The position numbers were made by a program, and so were the translations under genes. A DNA stretch of 17,739 nt from Leucogyrophana mollusca. Taxonomy: Eukaryota; Basidiomycota; Agaricomycetes; Boletales. Positions 1-9,707 of the stretch are shown here, piece after piece. A model generated the notes under the pieces. It was not told the DNA's origin. It made no database searches and saw only the letters and a program-made list of their open reading frames with translations. Position 1 is the stretch's first letter, and each line of letters begins with the position of its first letter. Location of the stretch: positions 1 through 17,739 of the forward strand of contig MU266740.1 in the NCBI GenBank assembly GCA_021014945.1. Direction: 5' to 3'.

Positions 1-222
1 ACTCCGGCTCACATACGCAATGACTTTCAATGGATGTCAAGGCCTACACTCGATAAGACGGTACTGGATTTGCGTTGCGAAGTTTTCGCACATGGATGGT
101 TGTACACTGCCCTTTCACGCATCAGAGCCCGAGATGATTCACGCGTTCTCTTTGACAAAGACAAAGACCTCGGGGACTCGACCGCTGCCAACGTTGTATT
201 CAAAGAATTTCTTTTGAAGTAG
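1..222 (+). pseudogene. C-terminal end of a Helitron/PIF1-type helicase (partial, enters from the left edge)
   Basis: The frame is open from base 1 to the TAG at 220-222. It reads a helicase C-terminal signature: LDKTVLDLR, then FAHGWLYTALSRIRARDDSRVLF, a match to the HGQLYTALSR box that ends PIF1-like helicases and the helicase part of Helitron Rep/Hel proteins (here Gln is replaced by Trp), followed by NVVFKEFLL, like the usual TxNVVYKEVL end. About 73 residues are visible; a full Helitron protein is over 1,000, so the rest lies outside. Helicases of this family unwind DNA during rolling-circle transposition. I cannot see whether the upstream part is intact, and a host PIF1 paralogue is the alternative. 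The family call is from memory of motifs. Confidence 0.72.
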
Positions 223-277
223 ACTGTGATACTATCCTATCTAAGCGTCAAGTTGATACCACGTCTCCACGGGCGGC

Positions 278-289
278 GCAGCGCGCTGC
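278..289. repeat. 12-bp perfect GC palindrome after the helicase ORF
   Basis: GCAGCGCGCTGC is its own reverse complement and lies 56 bp after the helicase stop. Helitrons end in a short GC hairpin followed about 10 bp later by CTRR; here the following bases are tgggaCTTGT, which does not fit CTRR exactly. The Helitron 3' end is therefore only a possibility. Confidence 0.25.
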
Positions 290-647
290 TGGGACTTGTA
301 AGAGTATATGGACAGGAGTGGGTAGCATCCTCCAGACTTCGAATAACAAAGCCCATGGCTACTCCAAGAGCGGAGGACCTTGAGGCGCTCATGGAGGATT
401 AGGTTATTAGCACCAGATCCACAAAGATATCACCTGAGACTGTATACCTGTAGCTAGTCCATACCACGTAGCTCATCGATAGGCTGCACGCAGCTGCATT
501 TCCGTAGTCAATTCTACAGTGTGTTCGTCGATAAGCTGCGTTGCCTATAACACCATCCCATGCTGCGATTGCAAACAGTCGAAGGGAACTCTGTAATGAC
601 TGTTTCATTGATGTCGGGACTATCATATGCAACCTACGAAGACTCAG

Positions 648-2191
648 CTAATGTTCACCCCCTTTCTGAATAGCATCCCGTGCAGTTGGAGGCAACAGCA
701 CACCAACCTTTCCTGTCCCAGTTCCGACCACTCCCATGCTACCCTCTAACGCCTTCGAATACATTGCAGAAGCACGATCCCGCTGAGTAACCACCTTCGT
801 TATGTCAGTGATGCTGCTTGTTGCTGCCTCTTGAAGCGCTGTAAGCCGCTGAGAAGCGTTTGAAAGAGCTGAGTGCGCTGTCTTCAGCTTCTTGTTCTGG
901 GTGGAAATCTTCGAGTCTTGTGCGACAAGCGTGCGATGGCGATCGGCGACTAATCAAGTTGAGGTATCAAGGCCTCAATAATGTACTGCGCACTAACCTT
1001 TCCGCTTGAGGTTACGCAAAGCCCTGTCTGATGGATGAGTCTCTTCGTAGGTCTATAATTCAACAGTGGGAGGAATCTCCATCCAAGATGGGGAACCTCA
1101 CACACCCGCAAACTTTTCAGTTTAAGACTATCGAAATACTGACCTTTTTTGATACCGCCTAGAAGCGTGCATGATATGCCCTCGCGGTTGACATCAGCAT
1201 GCAAACCCTCAATGATGTTGCTATTAGCGTCCCCAATCTGCCAGACAACTCTTGGCATAAAACTCCTCGACCAACACATTCCCTCGAACGCAAACTTCGG
1301 CCGAATTTTATCTTGAACCCACTGGCAAAGAGGTTAGAACGGTACGAGATCACAAGCCCAAATTCAAGTTTACCTCTCCCAGCTTTGCCACCTTCTATTT
1401 CTATTTCGCAAACAGTCCTGTCCCAGTCCTGATGCCGCATACAAACAAGGCTCTGCATCTTCTTCTTCACAGAGTCCGGAACACAGGTCGCTTTGATGTT
1501 CCAGTACACATGCACGCTGCACAAACGGAAGATGCGGTGCAGGTGGTCATACTCATTCAAGGAGGACAAGTGTCGATGAGGTTCGTGCAAATCATACTTG
1601 TCGAGGCCTTGTGCAAGGCGTTTCAGATGTAGCCCTAGACCTGTACATGAATAATATCAATCATTCACATCTGTCCTGACGCCTTTGACTAGGACTTTAC
1701 CTTTTGCCTGACCGTCCGGTGACTCTGCATGCAGATGGCGCCACTGAAGCGTCTTGGATGTGTCGTCGTACACTATTTGCTGAATCTTTTCAAAAATTAG
1801 GCTGTGTGCAACCGCTGTTTGTCGATTAAGATAGGTTCGGCTGTAAACAATGCCTTGGTGATTGCAATAAGTCAAGTTGAGACAAAAGAAAGCGAGGAAT
1901 GCACTCAACTTGTCCCGGAAGCACGATCCAGTCCACCAAGCTCAAATTCGTAGAATCCGACAATTCGCTTGAAACCAATATCGCTCTGGATATACTGAGC
2001 TTGAAGTAGACAGTGGCTCTGCTGCTTGGTCATACATACTATCATTCGCAAAGGTCCAGATTCCCATTCTCACTGGAGTATATTCCCATTAACCATCCAT
2101 GGCGAAAACGAGACATGGCCGAGGATGGCTTTTGGACCACTGGAGCACGTCGTAGAAAGGCAGCATTCGAGTATTCGAGAACTGCCTCCAC
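648..2191 (-). pseudogene. Conserved agaricomycete multi-exon gene of unknown function, probably frame-damaged
   Basis: Reading right to left, coding pieces are joined by short introns. They are about 2191-2042 (HGWLMGIYSSENGNLDLCE), then exons from about 2000 to 1910 (SDIGFKRIVGFYEFELGGLD), 1853-1701 (RTYLNRQTAVAH...QWRHLHAE), 1640-1374 (GLGLHLKRLAQ, then SVKKKMQSLVC), 1321-1106 (GDANSNIIEGLHADVNREG), 1052-998 and 949-648. Introns 1854-1909, 1641-1700, 1053-1105 and 950-997 keep phase. The last exon is Lys/Ala/Ser-rich and probably coiled coil, ending in a TAG at 650-648. Two joins fail. The intron at 1322-1373 leaves the frame one base out, and the 5' piece meets a TGA at 2044-2042. I remember this motif order from many uncharacterised agaricomycete proteins but know no function. 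It may be a decayed copy or may use splice sites I misplaced. Confidence 0.6.
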
Positions 2192-2249
2192 AATACTGCT
2201 CGCTTAAAAAGCACCTGTTCAATTGAAGCCCTTGAACTTGGAGCGGGTG

Positions 2250-2661
2250 AAAGATAGACCTAAGGGACGTACTTTTGTATCATCGGCAGAGACGTTTCGG
2301 GCGACTTCAATAGTGATGGCACGACCACCCACTTTCCTTGCCAGATGTCCCCGAAATGACCGCCCGCGACTTGACCTTCAAATAGCACGCCTTTGATATC
2401 GAGGCATTGCGGATGAACCTCGTGGATTTGAGACAAATCAATAGCGGCCATTATAATCGTCGAACGGATGGCCCCAAGATCGGGGAGATCAAGAACCTGA
2501 GGAGAAGGAACATCAGGGCTTGCGAACGCAGATGCCGACATGGGGGCTGTAACGCCTGGAGGGGATCGATCACAGCTTGAGCTTTCCGTTTTCGTTGGTT
2601 CAAAAATAGTTGCCGCTGCGGTGGGTCGTTGAGAACAACCAGAATCCGAGCCGCGATGCAT
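2250..2661 (-). pseudogene. Protein kinase N-lobe fragment, degraded
   Basis: The minus frame gives a Ser/Pro-rich leader, then CLDIKGV and VAGGHFGDIWQGK. The latter is a kinase glycine-rich loop of the kind in agaricomycete AGGFGDVWKG kinases. After this the frame breaks. The continuing kinase text (VGGRAITIEVARNVSADDTK) is in the next frame, consistent with a one-base insertion near 2330. In that frame the beta-3 lysine position (VAVKV in the family) is Glu, with its codon at 2308-2306. Reading stops at a possible splice donor (AAA|GTACGT) near 2270, and no C-lobe (HRD, DFG) follows. The fragment could not be an active kinase as it stands. Confidence 0.6.
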
Positions 2662-2997
2662 AGTCTGTCGAGTTTCGTTAGCTTCTCGAGGCGAAGCACG
2701 GCGCTGTGATCACAGGAATGCCTCTATTCTGCCCCCAATGCTGATCCCCACGATTTTCGATCCAAGCTTGCCTTTTTGCACCGATTGAAAGAGCCCCAGG
2801 TCGTGTCATTGATCGAGTGATACTGCACGAACTGGGAGACCTCGTTGACACTCAACCACTTGGAAAACTTTCCTTTGAAAGACTCGAGCGCTCTGAAAGG
2901 CGCGATGATTTAGGAGTTACCGAAATCGTAATAGCGCACCTAGGACCGTCAGTGCATGGTTTCAGATGTGCCGGGGTATACAAGAAGCACTAGAAAA
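2662..2997. other. No supported gene
   Basis: I see no family-like frame, tandem repeat or RNA gene here. It may hold the decayed 5' part of the kinase fragment to its left, because the short minus frame at 2451-2699 has coding-like composition (LTKLDRLCIAARILVVLND) but no recognisable domain. Confidence 0.4.
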
Positions 2998-3327
2998 CTA
3001 TTCATCAATTGTCGACTGACTGGAGAAATACATCAGAAGGCTGGCGGGACGCAATAAAGAGTCGAATCCTGCGTATTCGTCTTCCGAAAGCTGCGAAAAG
3101 TGTGCCGCCGCCGTACGGATCCCGCGGGCATTTGCACGAAGCCAGTCAGAGGGTGCATCAATCAAGGTAATTGAGGTTTCGGGAACCCCCAGGGCATTAC
3201 CAAAGCGTGAAATCATGATATCTGTCCATCGCAAAGATGAACGAGAACCAATGTTCCCCGGTGCATCCGCCGTCCTTGCATCAATTGGGGCGCCCTCTTC
3301 AAAGGTGCTCGGGGGCCGTCCAGACAT
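2998..3327 (-). CDS. Hypothetical protein fragment (109 codons)
   Basis: This is an ATG-to-stop minus frame. The second half looks coding, with alternating hydrophobic and charged residues (SRFGNALGVPETSITLIDAP, then WLRANARGIRTAAAHFSQL). I recognise no family. There is no signal peptide or clear membrane segment. Neighbouring frames on both strands are comparably long, so this could be chance or part of a larger spliced or broken gene. Confidence 0.28.
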   Translation of the reverse strand: MSGRPPSTFEEGAPIDARTADAPGNIGSRSSLRWTDIMISRFGNALGVPETSITLIDAPSDWLRANARGIRTAAAHFSQLSEDEYAGFDSLLRPASLLMYFSSQSTIDE

Positions 3328-3913
3328 CCGTTGGTGGCATGCACGATATTGTCAGTCAAGTATAGAACGGCGTGTATCATCGATGAGCCTCGCTTTGTCA
3401 GATTCCTATAAGACCGTTGTACGCAGTGTATTCCACTAAACGAGTGTAGCTGCAGCAACAAAGCCCTAAGGTGGCTTTTGGCGACACGTTTGTATCGATG
3501 GGTCGGAATAACGTGCCTTCGAAGTCTAGTTCGGATCATTGAAGGCCTCACGTGTCACCAATGGGATAAATTGCTACAGTGAAGGGTGTTACGCTGTAAA
3601 TTTTATGAACCTGGCGTCCACCCCCATTTGCGCAGCTTCCTTCACTCCTGCACGAGAGGCCAGGTCCAAATAGGCGTTCAGCGAGGAGGGGGGTACGGAA
3701 AGGGAGCTGTCTGTTTCGCGGAAGGGGCACGGGGTTCAAGCGCAAAATGGCAGGATATTCGGGTCGAGAGTATGCGCATTTTGGGGAGCTGAGGGTAAAG
3801 AGCGAGGGCAGGAAAGTTGTAAGGAGCGGGGACGTACACATACAGCTATTGAACGGTCGTTCTTGGGGTAAGATTGGACGTGGTGTGCGTCGAGGGAAGG
3901 GATAATGGAGCTG
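3328..3913. other. No supported gene
   Basis: Overlapping short frames exist on both strands (for example 3548-3841 minus, Ser/Pro-rich) but none has family-like text or convincing splice sites. No RNA gene or repeat was seen. Confidence 0.4.
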
Positions 3914-4693
3914 TTACGAATGCGTCAAAACAGCGAGCAGAATATATCGAAATGCTAAAGCGTACAGCAGATTCACCGCCAGGCGGATCCCTATGCACGG
4001 TTTGCATCTGAACTGACGACCAGTGACGCGGTTTTTATCGGAGTGAGCTGCGGGAGTGCCGTCGGGAGGGAGAACGTCCCAAGAGAACGTTGATTTCGCG
4101 TCGTCGCTGAGAAAGATTGCGCGTCCGAGTCTATCGGAACGCCAGCCCAGAATCGGAGTAAGGAACTCGCAGGGCGAGCTAGAACTTAGCTGGTACCTAG
4201 TGATACGCAGTCCGGCCTCCTTCCCTATCCCAAGATGCTCCCAAAAGGCCCACGTCACCTCCAGTCGAACCCCCGCGACTTTCCTCCCCTCGCGTCGCAG
4301 CTGTATCGCGAGGTCGACGTACTCTTTCGTGTCTGCATCGCTCCATGCGGCGGTCGATGCTGATGGTAAGCGAAGTGCTGGGGAACTTCTTGATTTCAGC
4401 GAGGGATAGGTGTGCCGGTACATTGCGATGCGCGCCGCGGGGTGGAGTGCAGCTCGAGGGATACGCATTGTGGGTGGGAGTCTGGAGGATGAGAAGAGAG
4501 AATGACCTCGAGGACGACACGGGTGGCGATCGCAAGTGCGTCTCGTCAAGGCGTAGATGGCGGGGAAGAGCAGAACGAATTCGCTAGCGTTGTTCGGAAC
4601 GACACCGGACTTGACACGAGAGAGTAAGACGAGGATGTCGTGGTGGCTGAGGCGTTTCGGTGTTAGGCTGTGAGTTGACGAAGTGATGATCAA
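3914..4693 (-). CDS. Hypothetical protein, 259 codons, possibly spliced
   Basis: This is the longest minus frame in the left half. Stretches look coding: LSHHDILVLLSRVKSGVVPN near the N-terminus, a central WSDADTKEYVDLAIQLRREG followed by GVRLEVTWAFWEHLGIGKEAG, and a hydrophobic C-terminal end (LAVNLLYALAFRYILLAVL) that could be a membrane segment. The part between about residues 52 and 110 is Arg/Ser/Pro-rich and may be intronic, since another minus frame (4197-4535) overlaps it. I know no family with this layout, and ATG choice and exon limits are open. Confidence 0.33.
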   Translation of the reverse strand: MIITSSTHSLTPKRLSHHDILVLLSRVKSGVVPNNASEFVLLFPAIYALTRRTCDRHPCRPRGHSLFSSSRLPPTMRIPRAALHPAARIAMYRHTYPSLKSRSSPALRLPSASTAAWSDADTKEYVDLAIQLRREGRKVAGVRLEVTWAFWEHLGIGKEAGLRITRYQLSSSSPCEFLTPILGWRSDRLGRAIFLSDDAKSTFSWDVLPPDGTPAAHSDKNRVTGRQFRCKPCIGIRLAVNLLYALAFRYILLAVLTHS

Positions 4694-5211
4694 TATATGG
4701 CAAGCGACGCACCAGTGAAGACCTCATTCACCCCGTCCGCGGAGCAAGGAGGCGACCACACCGGGGCCAGTAATTCTGGAGAACGTCAGCCGCCGGTGAA
4801 AAGCTCTTTAGTGGAGGGATGGCGTACCAGGCTGTAGTTGCACCTTGCCAAGAGAGCAGATGATCTCTGGGTGTGCCGGGCCAGTGGATCTTGGGCGAGG
4901 TTTTGCTCAGTGGAAAGATGAGTCCACCAGCAAAGCACGACAGATAGTGACGGCGAGGTGGTGATCGGCGTGGCAGGTAACGTATCAGCGAATCTCGTTC
5001 ATCTCGTACAGCAGAGCAGTGGAGACGACCTCACCGAGTGCAGGTGGTTAGCTGCGTCAGTGCAGGATGCGATCAAGTATCATCTCGAACAAAGAACAGC
5101 TGAGTAATTGTTCCAAAGTTCACACGCCATGTGACCAAATTCTCGTTTTTCGACCACAACCAACGCTCAAGCGCTCAAGCCCATCGATCCTCGACAAACG
5201 GCAAAGCAGCA
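4694..5211. other. No supported gene; possible upstream region of flanking divergent genes
   Basis: No convincing frame is seen. If the minus frame to the left and the plus frame to the right are real, this would be their shared 5' region. I see no clear TATA box or repeat. Confidence 0.3.
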
Positions 5212-5658
5212 ATGGATTTCCTTGTCGTAAGTGGCGGTTAAGTCGTCCAAAGTCTTCCAAGCTCCAGTCTGCGATTCTGCCCTCCGGACGAGGCTATAAT
5301 GATCGGCTCTGTCCGACACAAAGGTCTGTCACAGTCAAGAACCCTACTCCTAGATTGACTATCACCGTGCATCAAGGGCCCGGAGAGTTGTACCGCCAAC
5401 CAGCGCCAGCCTTGCACCCGCGGTCAAGCTGACATCCCGTGTTGGACCTCAGAAAGACTTCCAAATCGGTGTGTATCTTCATTTCGCCACCATGTACTTC
5501 TCTAACGACCTATTTCCTTCGTGATAGGGAACTCAGATGGGCGTCATCTCGCACCACACATGCATAATGCATTGCAGCAAGCAGCCGAAGTGCTCAAGCC
5601 TCGCAACCAACCACTTCCCTTTAAGCCTACTCTTCGTCCCACCGCCATACACCTCTAG
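5212..5658 (+). CDS. Small hypothetical three-exon gene model
   Basis: ATG at 5212 in a good context is followed after five codons by a strong donor (GTC|GTAAGT at 5227). A second exon can start at 5354 after CTCCTAG and runs in phase (IDYHRASRARR...VGPQKDFQI) to 5468. The next intron, 5469-5527 (59 bp), is convincing: GTGTGT donor, CTAAC branch sequence, GATAG acceptor. The last exon (GNSDGRHLAPHMHNALQQAAEVLKP...) ends at TAG 5656-5658. The product is about 86 residues, basic, with no recognised domain. The first intron is the weak part; the second is well supported by its branch site and phase. Confidence 0.38.
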
Positions 5659-5769
5659 CCGATTTCCTTCGTGGGGGCGACATGGAATCCACTGAAGGAA
5701 AGACAGAATTCTCGCTCACAGGTACGCAGAGATCGAGTTTCTTCGCCCGAAACTTACTCAGCCATTGTA

Positions 5770-6475
5770 GCTGTCGGAATCACTCTCCATCTGATGGCCA
5801 CCCGACGAGCTTCCACGTTGTCAGGCAGCCCAGCGCTTAGCCTCGCTAATTTTGCGGCGAAGGTTTGCAGCCATTTGCATATATGTACAGTAGATGTGGC
5901 GGGCCACTGTAGATTCCGATTCAACGGAGAGTTACCATAGAGAGCAGCTGGAGCTGGCAATCGATCATTGTTATGTCTCGTTCAAGTTGCGTCAAGCGGG
6001 GTACTCCGACCACTCCGCATCGCTGGTCTGGCTTGCTGGTACTCATTCCACTCGATTCAACACGTTTTGCGACAGAGCCGACCTAGGTGAAGCTATTAAG
6101 CTGAATCGTGAAGACCTTGAACTTCTTTTGTGCCCACAAGGGCATCCCGATCACTCTGCGTCACTGAACAACCCCGCTGTCGCGCTCTCCACCCGATCAA
6201 AGTAGTCCGGCGGCAGCGCCGACCTGGACGAAGCCATGGAGCTGAATCACGCAGCCCTCACGTTTCGTCCACCGGAGTACACCATCACTCCATGTCCCTG
6301 AACAATCTCACTTTCACCCTTTTCACCCGGCCCAAGCAGTTTGGCGACAGAGCCGTCTTGGGCGAAGCCATTGAACTCCTTCGTGCAGCCCTGGCGTTGC
6401 GTCCGCAAGGGCACCCCAATAACCCTGCATCCCTGAACAACCCCACCCTCGCACTGTGCTACAGCATTGCCTGCC
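5770..6475 (+). pseudogene. Tetratricopeptide-repeat protein pseudogene
   Basis: The text is typical of agaricomycete TPR arrays (often linked to CHAT domains), with units of about 42 residues: RADLGEAIKLNREDLEL, GHPDHSASLNN, ADLDEAMELNHAAL, VLGEAIELLRAALALRPQGHP, NPASLNNPTLAL. The frame starting at 5894 ends at TAG 6203-6205, exactly where the repeat normally has Gln (RFEQ/RSKQ followed by GG), so a CAG-to-TAG change is likely. A second lesion near 6270 shifts the frame between LTFRPPEY and HHSMSLNNL. The first part (5770-5890) is only weakly TPR-like. TPRs are helical protein-binding scaffolds. With a stop and a frameshift, this copy cannot make a full array. Confidence 0.75.
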
Positions 6476-6646
6476 CACAACGCCAGGGGCGGCAGGCGAG
6501 GCTGAGCGTACGACTACGGCCAGGGCTGAAGAAGCGAATGTCGAGGGAAGCTTGGGGGATCCAACGGTGCGTCTGCTTGGTGCATTTGTTGCTATGGATC
6601 GTACTGATGCACGACGTAGGAACCTGTTTGACACCGAGAAAAGCCC

Positions 6647-6905
6647 CAGGAGGCGATCAACGGGGCGATATACTCTGTTCGTGACAGGAGTATCTCCGAG
6701 ACGTACGACAATCTCTTCCTCTTCTGTACGAAACTGACATCTCACTAGGGGTCTGGATCAACGGTCTGAAAGACAGCGACATCATCCCCGCCGAGCGGCG
6801 CACCGACTTCCTTCAGTGGGTCTTCTGGAACATCCACGAAATTATCGGTGAACACGCGCCTGCGGGATGCGCCCAACAAGCGACAGAAGTCATGTTGTCA
6901 GTGTA
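6647..6905 (+). pseudogene. RhoGEF (DH domain) fragment, frameshifted
   Basis: Three pieces in changing frames spell the start of a fungal DH domain. They are QEAINGAIYSVR (from 6647), then QEYLRDVRQSLPLLYETD, then IIPAERRTDFLQWVFWNIHEII, then, one frame over from 6848, VNTRLRDAPNKRQKS. This order (QEAI...EYLRDV...IIPxERRxDFLxxVFWN...VNTRLRDALxKRQK) is that of Rom/Tus-type RhoGEFs, which load GTP on Rho GTPases. The frame must change near 6692 and again at 6847, each explained by loss of one or two bases. Only about 85 of roughly 200 DH residues are present and no PH or CNH domain follows. It lies directly after the TPR pseudogene; nothing shows that they were ever one gene. Confidence 0.7.
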
Positions 6906-8468
6906 GAGGTGCGTGAGGCAGTCGTAAGATTATTGGGTTCGTGTGTATGGCCCCCGCAGACTACGGAGAGGCTGCCAAATCGCGAAAACTCGAGTCGACC
7001 GGCCATCTAACGAAGTCGACCAATCATCTAGCTCGGTATCCCTTGTTGCTACCAAGCGCGCTTAATGAACTGGGCGGCGCTCAGGGTGATAGTGCATTTC
7101 GTTGGTTTATCTTTCCGATCGTGCGCCACCCACGGTGAGGTAGAAGAACAAACACAAGCGGTACACGGTCTATCGACGTGTAGGTGATTGTCCTGCTTTA
7201 TCACGGCCCCCTACTTACCGCCTGGGATCTAGCCAATACATCTCGGGCTCCTCTTGATCTCTGTCCCGGATGGCAATACCCGCTCTGAGTGACCTTTGGG
7301 TGGCCGGCAAACCAAGACGCTGACGAACAAAAGCTCCTTCAACAAAATATCACCAAGCAGGATGCGCCGTGGGAGAAGGGTTTGATCTTCGAGATGGTCA
7401 CATCTTGATATCTCGCAAGCCACTCTTTCCAACTCCACCCTTCCGTAATCCTTGTGAAAGAGGCTCTCGACGTCCTCACTTTGCGACTGTGTGAGGGATC
7501 TACCCGCATGTCTGGGGACTATGTGTTCGCAGCTGGAATCGCGCGAGGAGGGCGGAATCAACTGCGTGACATCCAGGAATGCAATGAAACAAAGTCTGGC
7601 TTCTTGTTCCTCCATCCCGACGGTTTTGTGGCGCTTGGAAAGCCGATGGGGTGTATAAGGTTCACCGCCCGCCGAGCGAACCCTGTCGGGCTGTACATGC
7701 GCAGGGCGAGAGAACCTCCTTCGCCAAGGCCGCCGCTAATCAGACGTCCACACCATTCTCTTGCGGAAGGCTCGGGCAAGTTTGCGCAGGCGCATGCAGT
7801 TAAGAGTCTCAACCGTGCGAGGTCACCGACGAGCGCACATCGAGTCTTGTCTTCGTTGATGAAGTGATTTCGCGTCCTATATCGGTATCAAGCGGTGAGT
7901 ACTTTGCCACATGGGTCACCGTCATGCTCATCCCTACTTTGGTGCAAGCCGGTCTCTTTCTCGACCGTGCACTCCACGTGTATCGAGGTCCCGCCTCTGG
8001 ACGTCAAAATTTGGGAGACCTTCAACAGTGGCAGGTTCGGCACCGACTCAATGCCGCCTCCAGATTCTCCACGTTACCCCTCCTGCCCCTACCCCCTAAT
8101 CAGTGACTGGGCCGGGGGTGCATGGTTCGCACCACGCGCTAAGGCGGTGTTATTAGTGCTACTTGGCACTAAAACTGAAACTGCGGAATTCTTATCACCG
8201 CAGTTACAGCAATGAACTGGCAAGTGAAGACCCAACGACCAAGTCACACGGACTCAAGGTATCCCACTCAATGTGTAGTGACGGGCTCCTGACACTGGTG
8301 CCAACAAGCTTGCGCAGCGCAATTTTGCATAGTGCGCAGGCATCAAGATCGATACTTAAGCTCAATACTTAAGGTCGAGAAGAGGCACGAACGTGAGATC
8401 GCGAGAACTCGTTGGCAGAAGATATCGCAGCTAAACCCAGGTGCCTTTTAGTGATAGTTCACTTATCG
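6906..8468. other. No confidently supported gene
   Basis: Several frames of 80-137 codons overlap on both strands. The minus frame 7229-7615 has the most coding-like text (SQSEDVESLFHKDYGRVELERVACEISRCDHLED) and the plus frame 7454-7867 is the longest. They overlap antiparallel, so at most one is real. No domain, splice chain, RNA gene or repeat was recognised. Confidence 0.35.
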
Positions 8469-9130
8469 CTAACTCCTTCCGTTCTTTTCCCTCATAGCCT
8501 CGGCATTAGCGCTCAATAACCAACAGCTCCGGCGCCTGGGTGGCCATCGGCATCGCCCAAAATGACGCCTTCCCCCGCACCGCCAAGCCAGTTCTGGCGG
8601 ATCAGTGGGGCTGCGCCGCCTCTCGCCAGTACAGCGGCAGCATTCCCCCCTGCAACCAACGCAGGACTTCATCACGTGCTGCCTCCTCGGCCCACCACCT
8701 CCCCATCTTGCTGACAGAGTACCCCCTCCCGCCCCACATAGCATCGTGTCTTCTCTCACCGGCGCAGTGCCTCCCCCATTTTCGCCACGATGGCGCATCC
8801 TCCCGCCTCCCCGCAAACCATGCCATATTCCGCAGGGGAAATACCTAGGGCGCACGCCCGCGGAGGTGTTAGCTGCGATTAGCGTTGAGGACCACGGGAA
8901 TACGTCGACGGTGAGGGACACGGAGCACATCACCGGGCACGGCACAGCCAGCCAGCTGCGTTACTCGCCATGAAGGGGGTATCTAGTTCCAGCCCCCGGG
9001 TGTCCTGCGCTTCGCTTCTCAGTCCCATCCCCAGACTGCTCGACTCGTTTTGCCTCCTGGGCACCCCGTTCGCACACCACCTCCTGCCACCTTCTCCCAA
9101 TCTGCGGATCTCATGCAAGCTGTGCGCTTT
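8469..9130. other. Pro/Ser/Ala-rich, GC-rich degraded sequence
   Basis: Plus-strand frames here are rich in Pro, Ser and Ala (TPSPAPPSQFW; MAHPPASPQTMPYSAGEIPR at about 8789) but broken by stops and frame changes. Such text occurs in disordered leader regions of retroelement polyproteins, but I cannot identify the source. The minus strand frames mirror the GC bias. Confidence 0.25.
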
Positions 9131-9707
9131 CGAGCCGAGATGTACTAATAATGGTCGTTAATAATGGTTGCTATCGGGGGCACCGGGGTGGCTTATTGGG
9201 GAGGATAAAGTGCATTACACTCGACATTGGCGCCAGATCGTTCGTGGCACCGGCAGGCAGCAATAGTGAGCTGCACATCGGCTGAATTGTTCATATTCTC
9301 ACTCAAGTGATTCGGTTGCGGTCGTGCTCCTCGACCCGCGCGTTGCACACTTACTAGGTCACAACTGCCAGGGATACCTGGCTTAGTAGGTTTGTGTTTA
9401 AGTACACCTTGAATGTGCCGCCGACCGCGCTGATGTACGAAACCCCACTTCAAGCCAGCGTTTCTTTTCCGTTTCAAAGGGGGCGCCTCAGCCGCCCAGT
9501 TCGCTCTGCAGCCTTTGGCCAGTAATCAGGGCATGGCGTAGTTCGTTCCAGCAGCCGATGCTTGATGCGCGCATGCGTTGCGTATAACGAATAAGTCGAC
9601 TTTCGATTCTCCTTGGCCCGGAAAAGGTCTTTGCGGATTTCAAGTAGTATGCACGAGTGATTGATTCCGCAAGGTTGATACTGCCAGGGCCGTGATACCA
9701 CGAGGCT
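9131..9707. other. No supported gene
   Basis: Short minus frames (9193-9477; 9488-9727) show no family-like text. A small tandem copy of TAATAATGGT occurs around 9146-9169. Nothing else was noted. Confidence 0.35.

Noticed and set aside
278..300. Definite Helitron 3' terminus
   Set aside because: The bases after the palindrome read CTTGT rather than CTRR, and a palindrome with no loop is a poor hairpin. It is kept only as a low-confidence repeat.
8605..8973. 122-codon Pro-rich protein
   Set aside because: Three frames and the opposite strand are all open in this GC-rich stretch, and the text changes frame repeatedly; it looks like decayed sequence.
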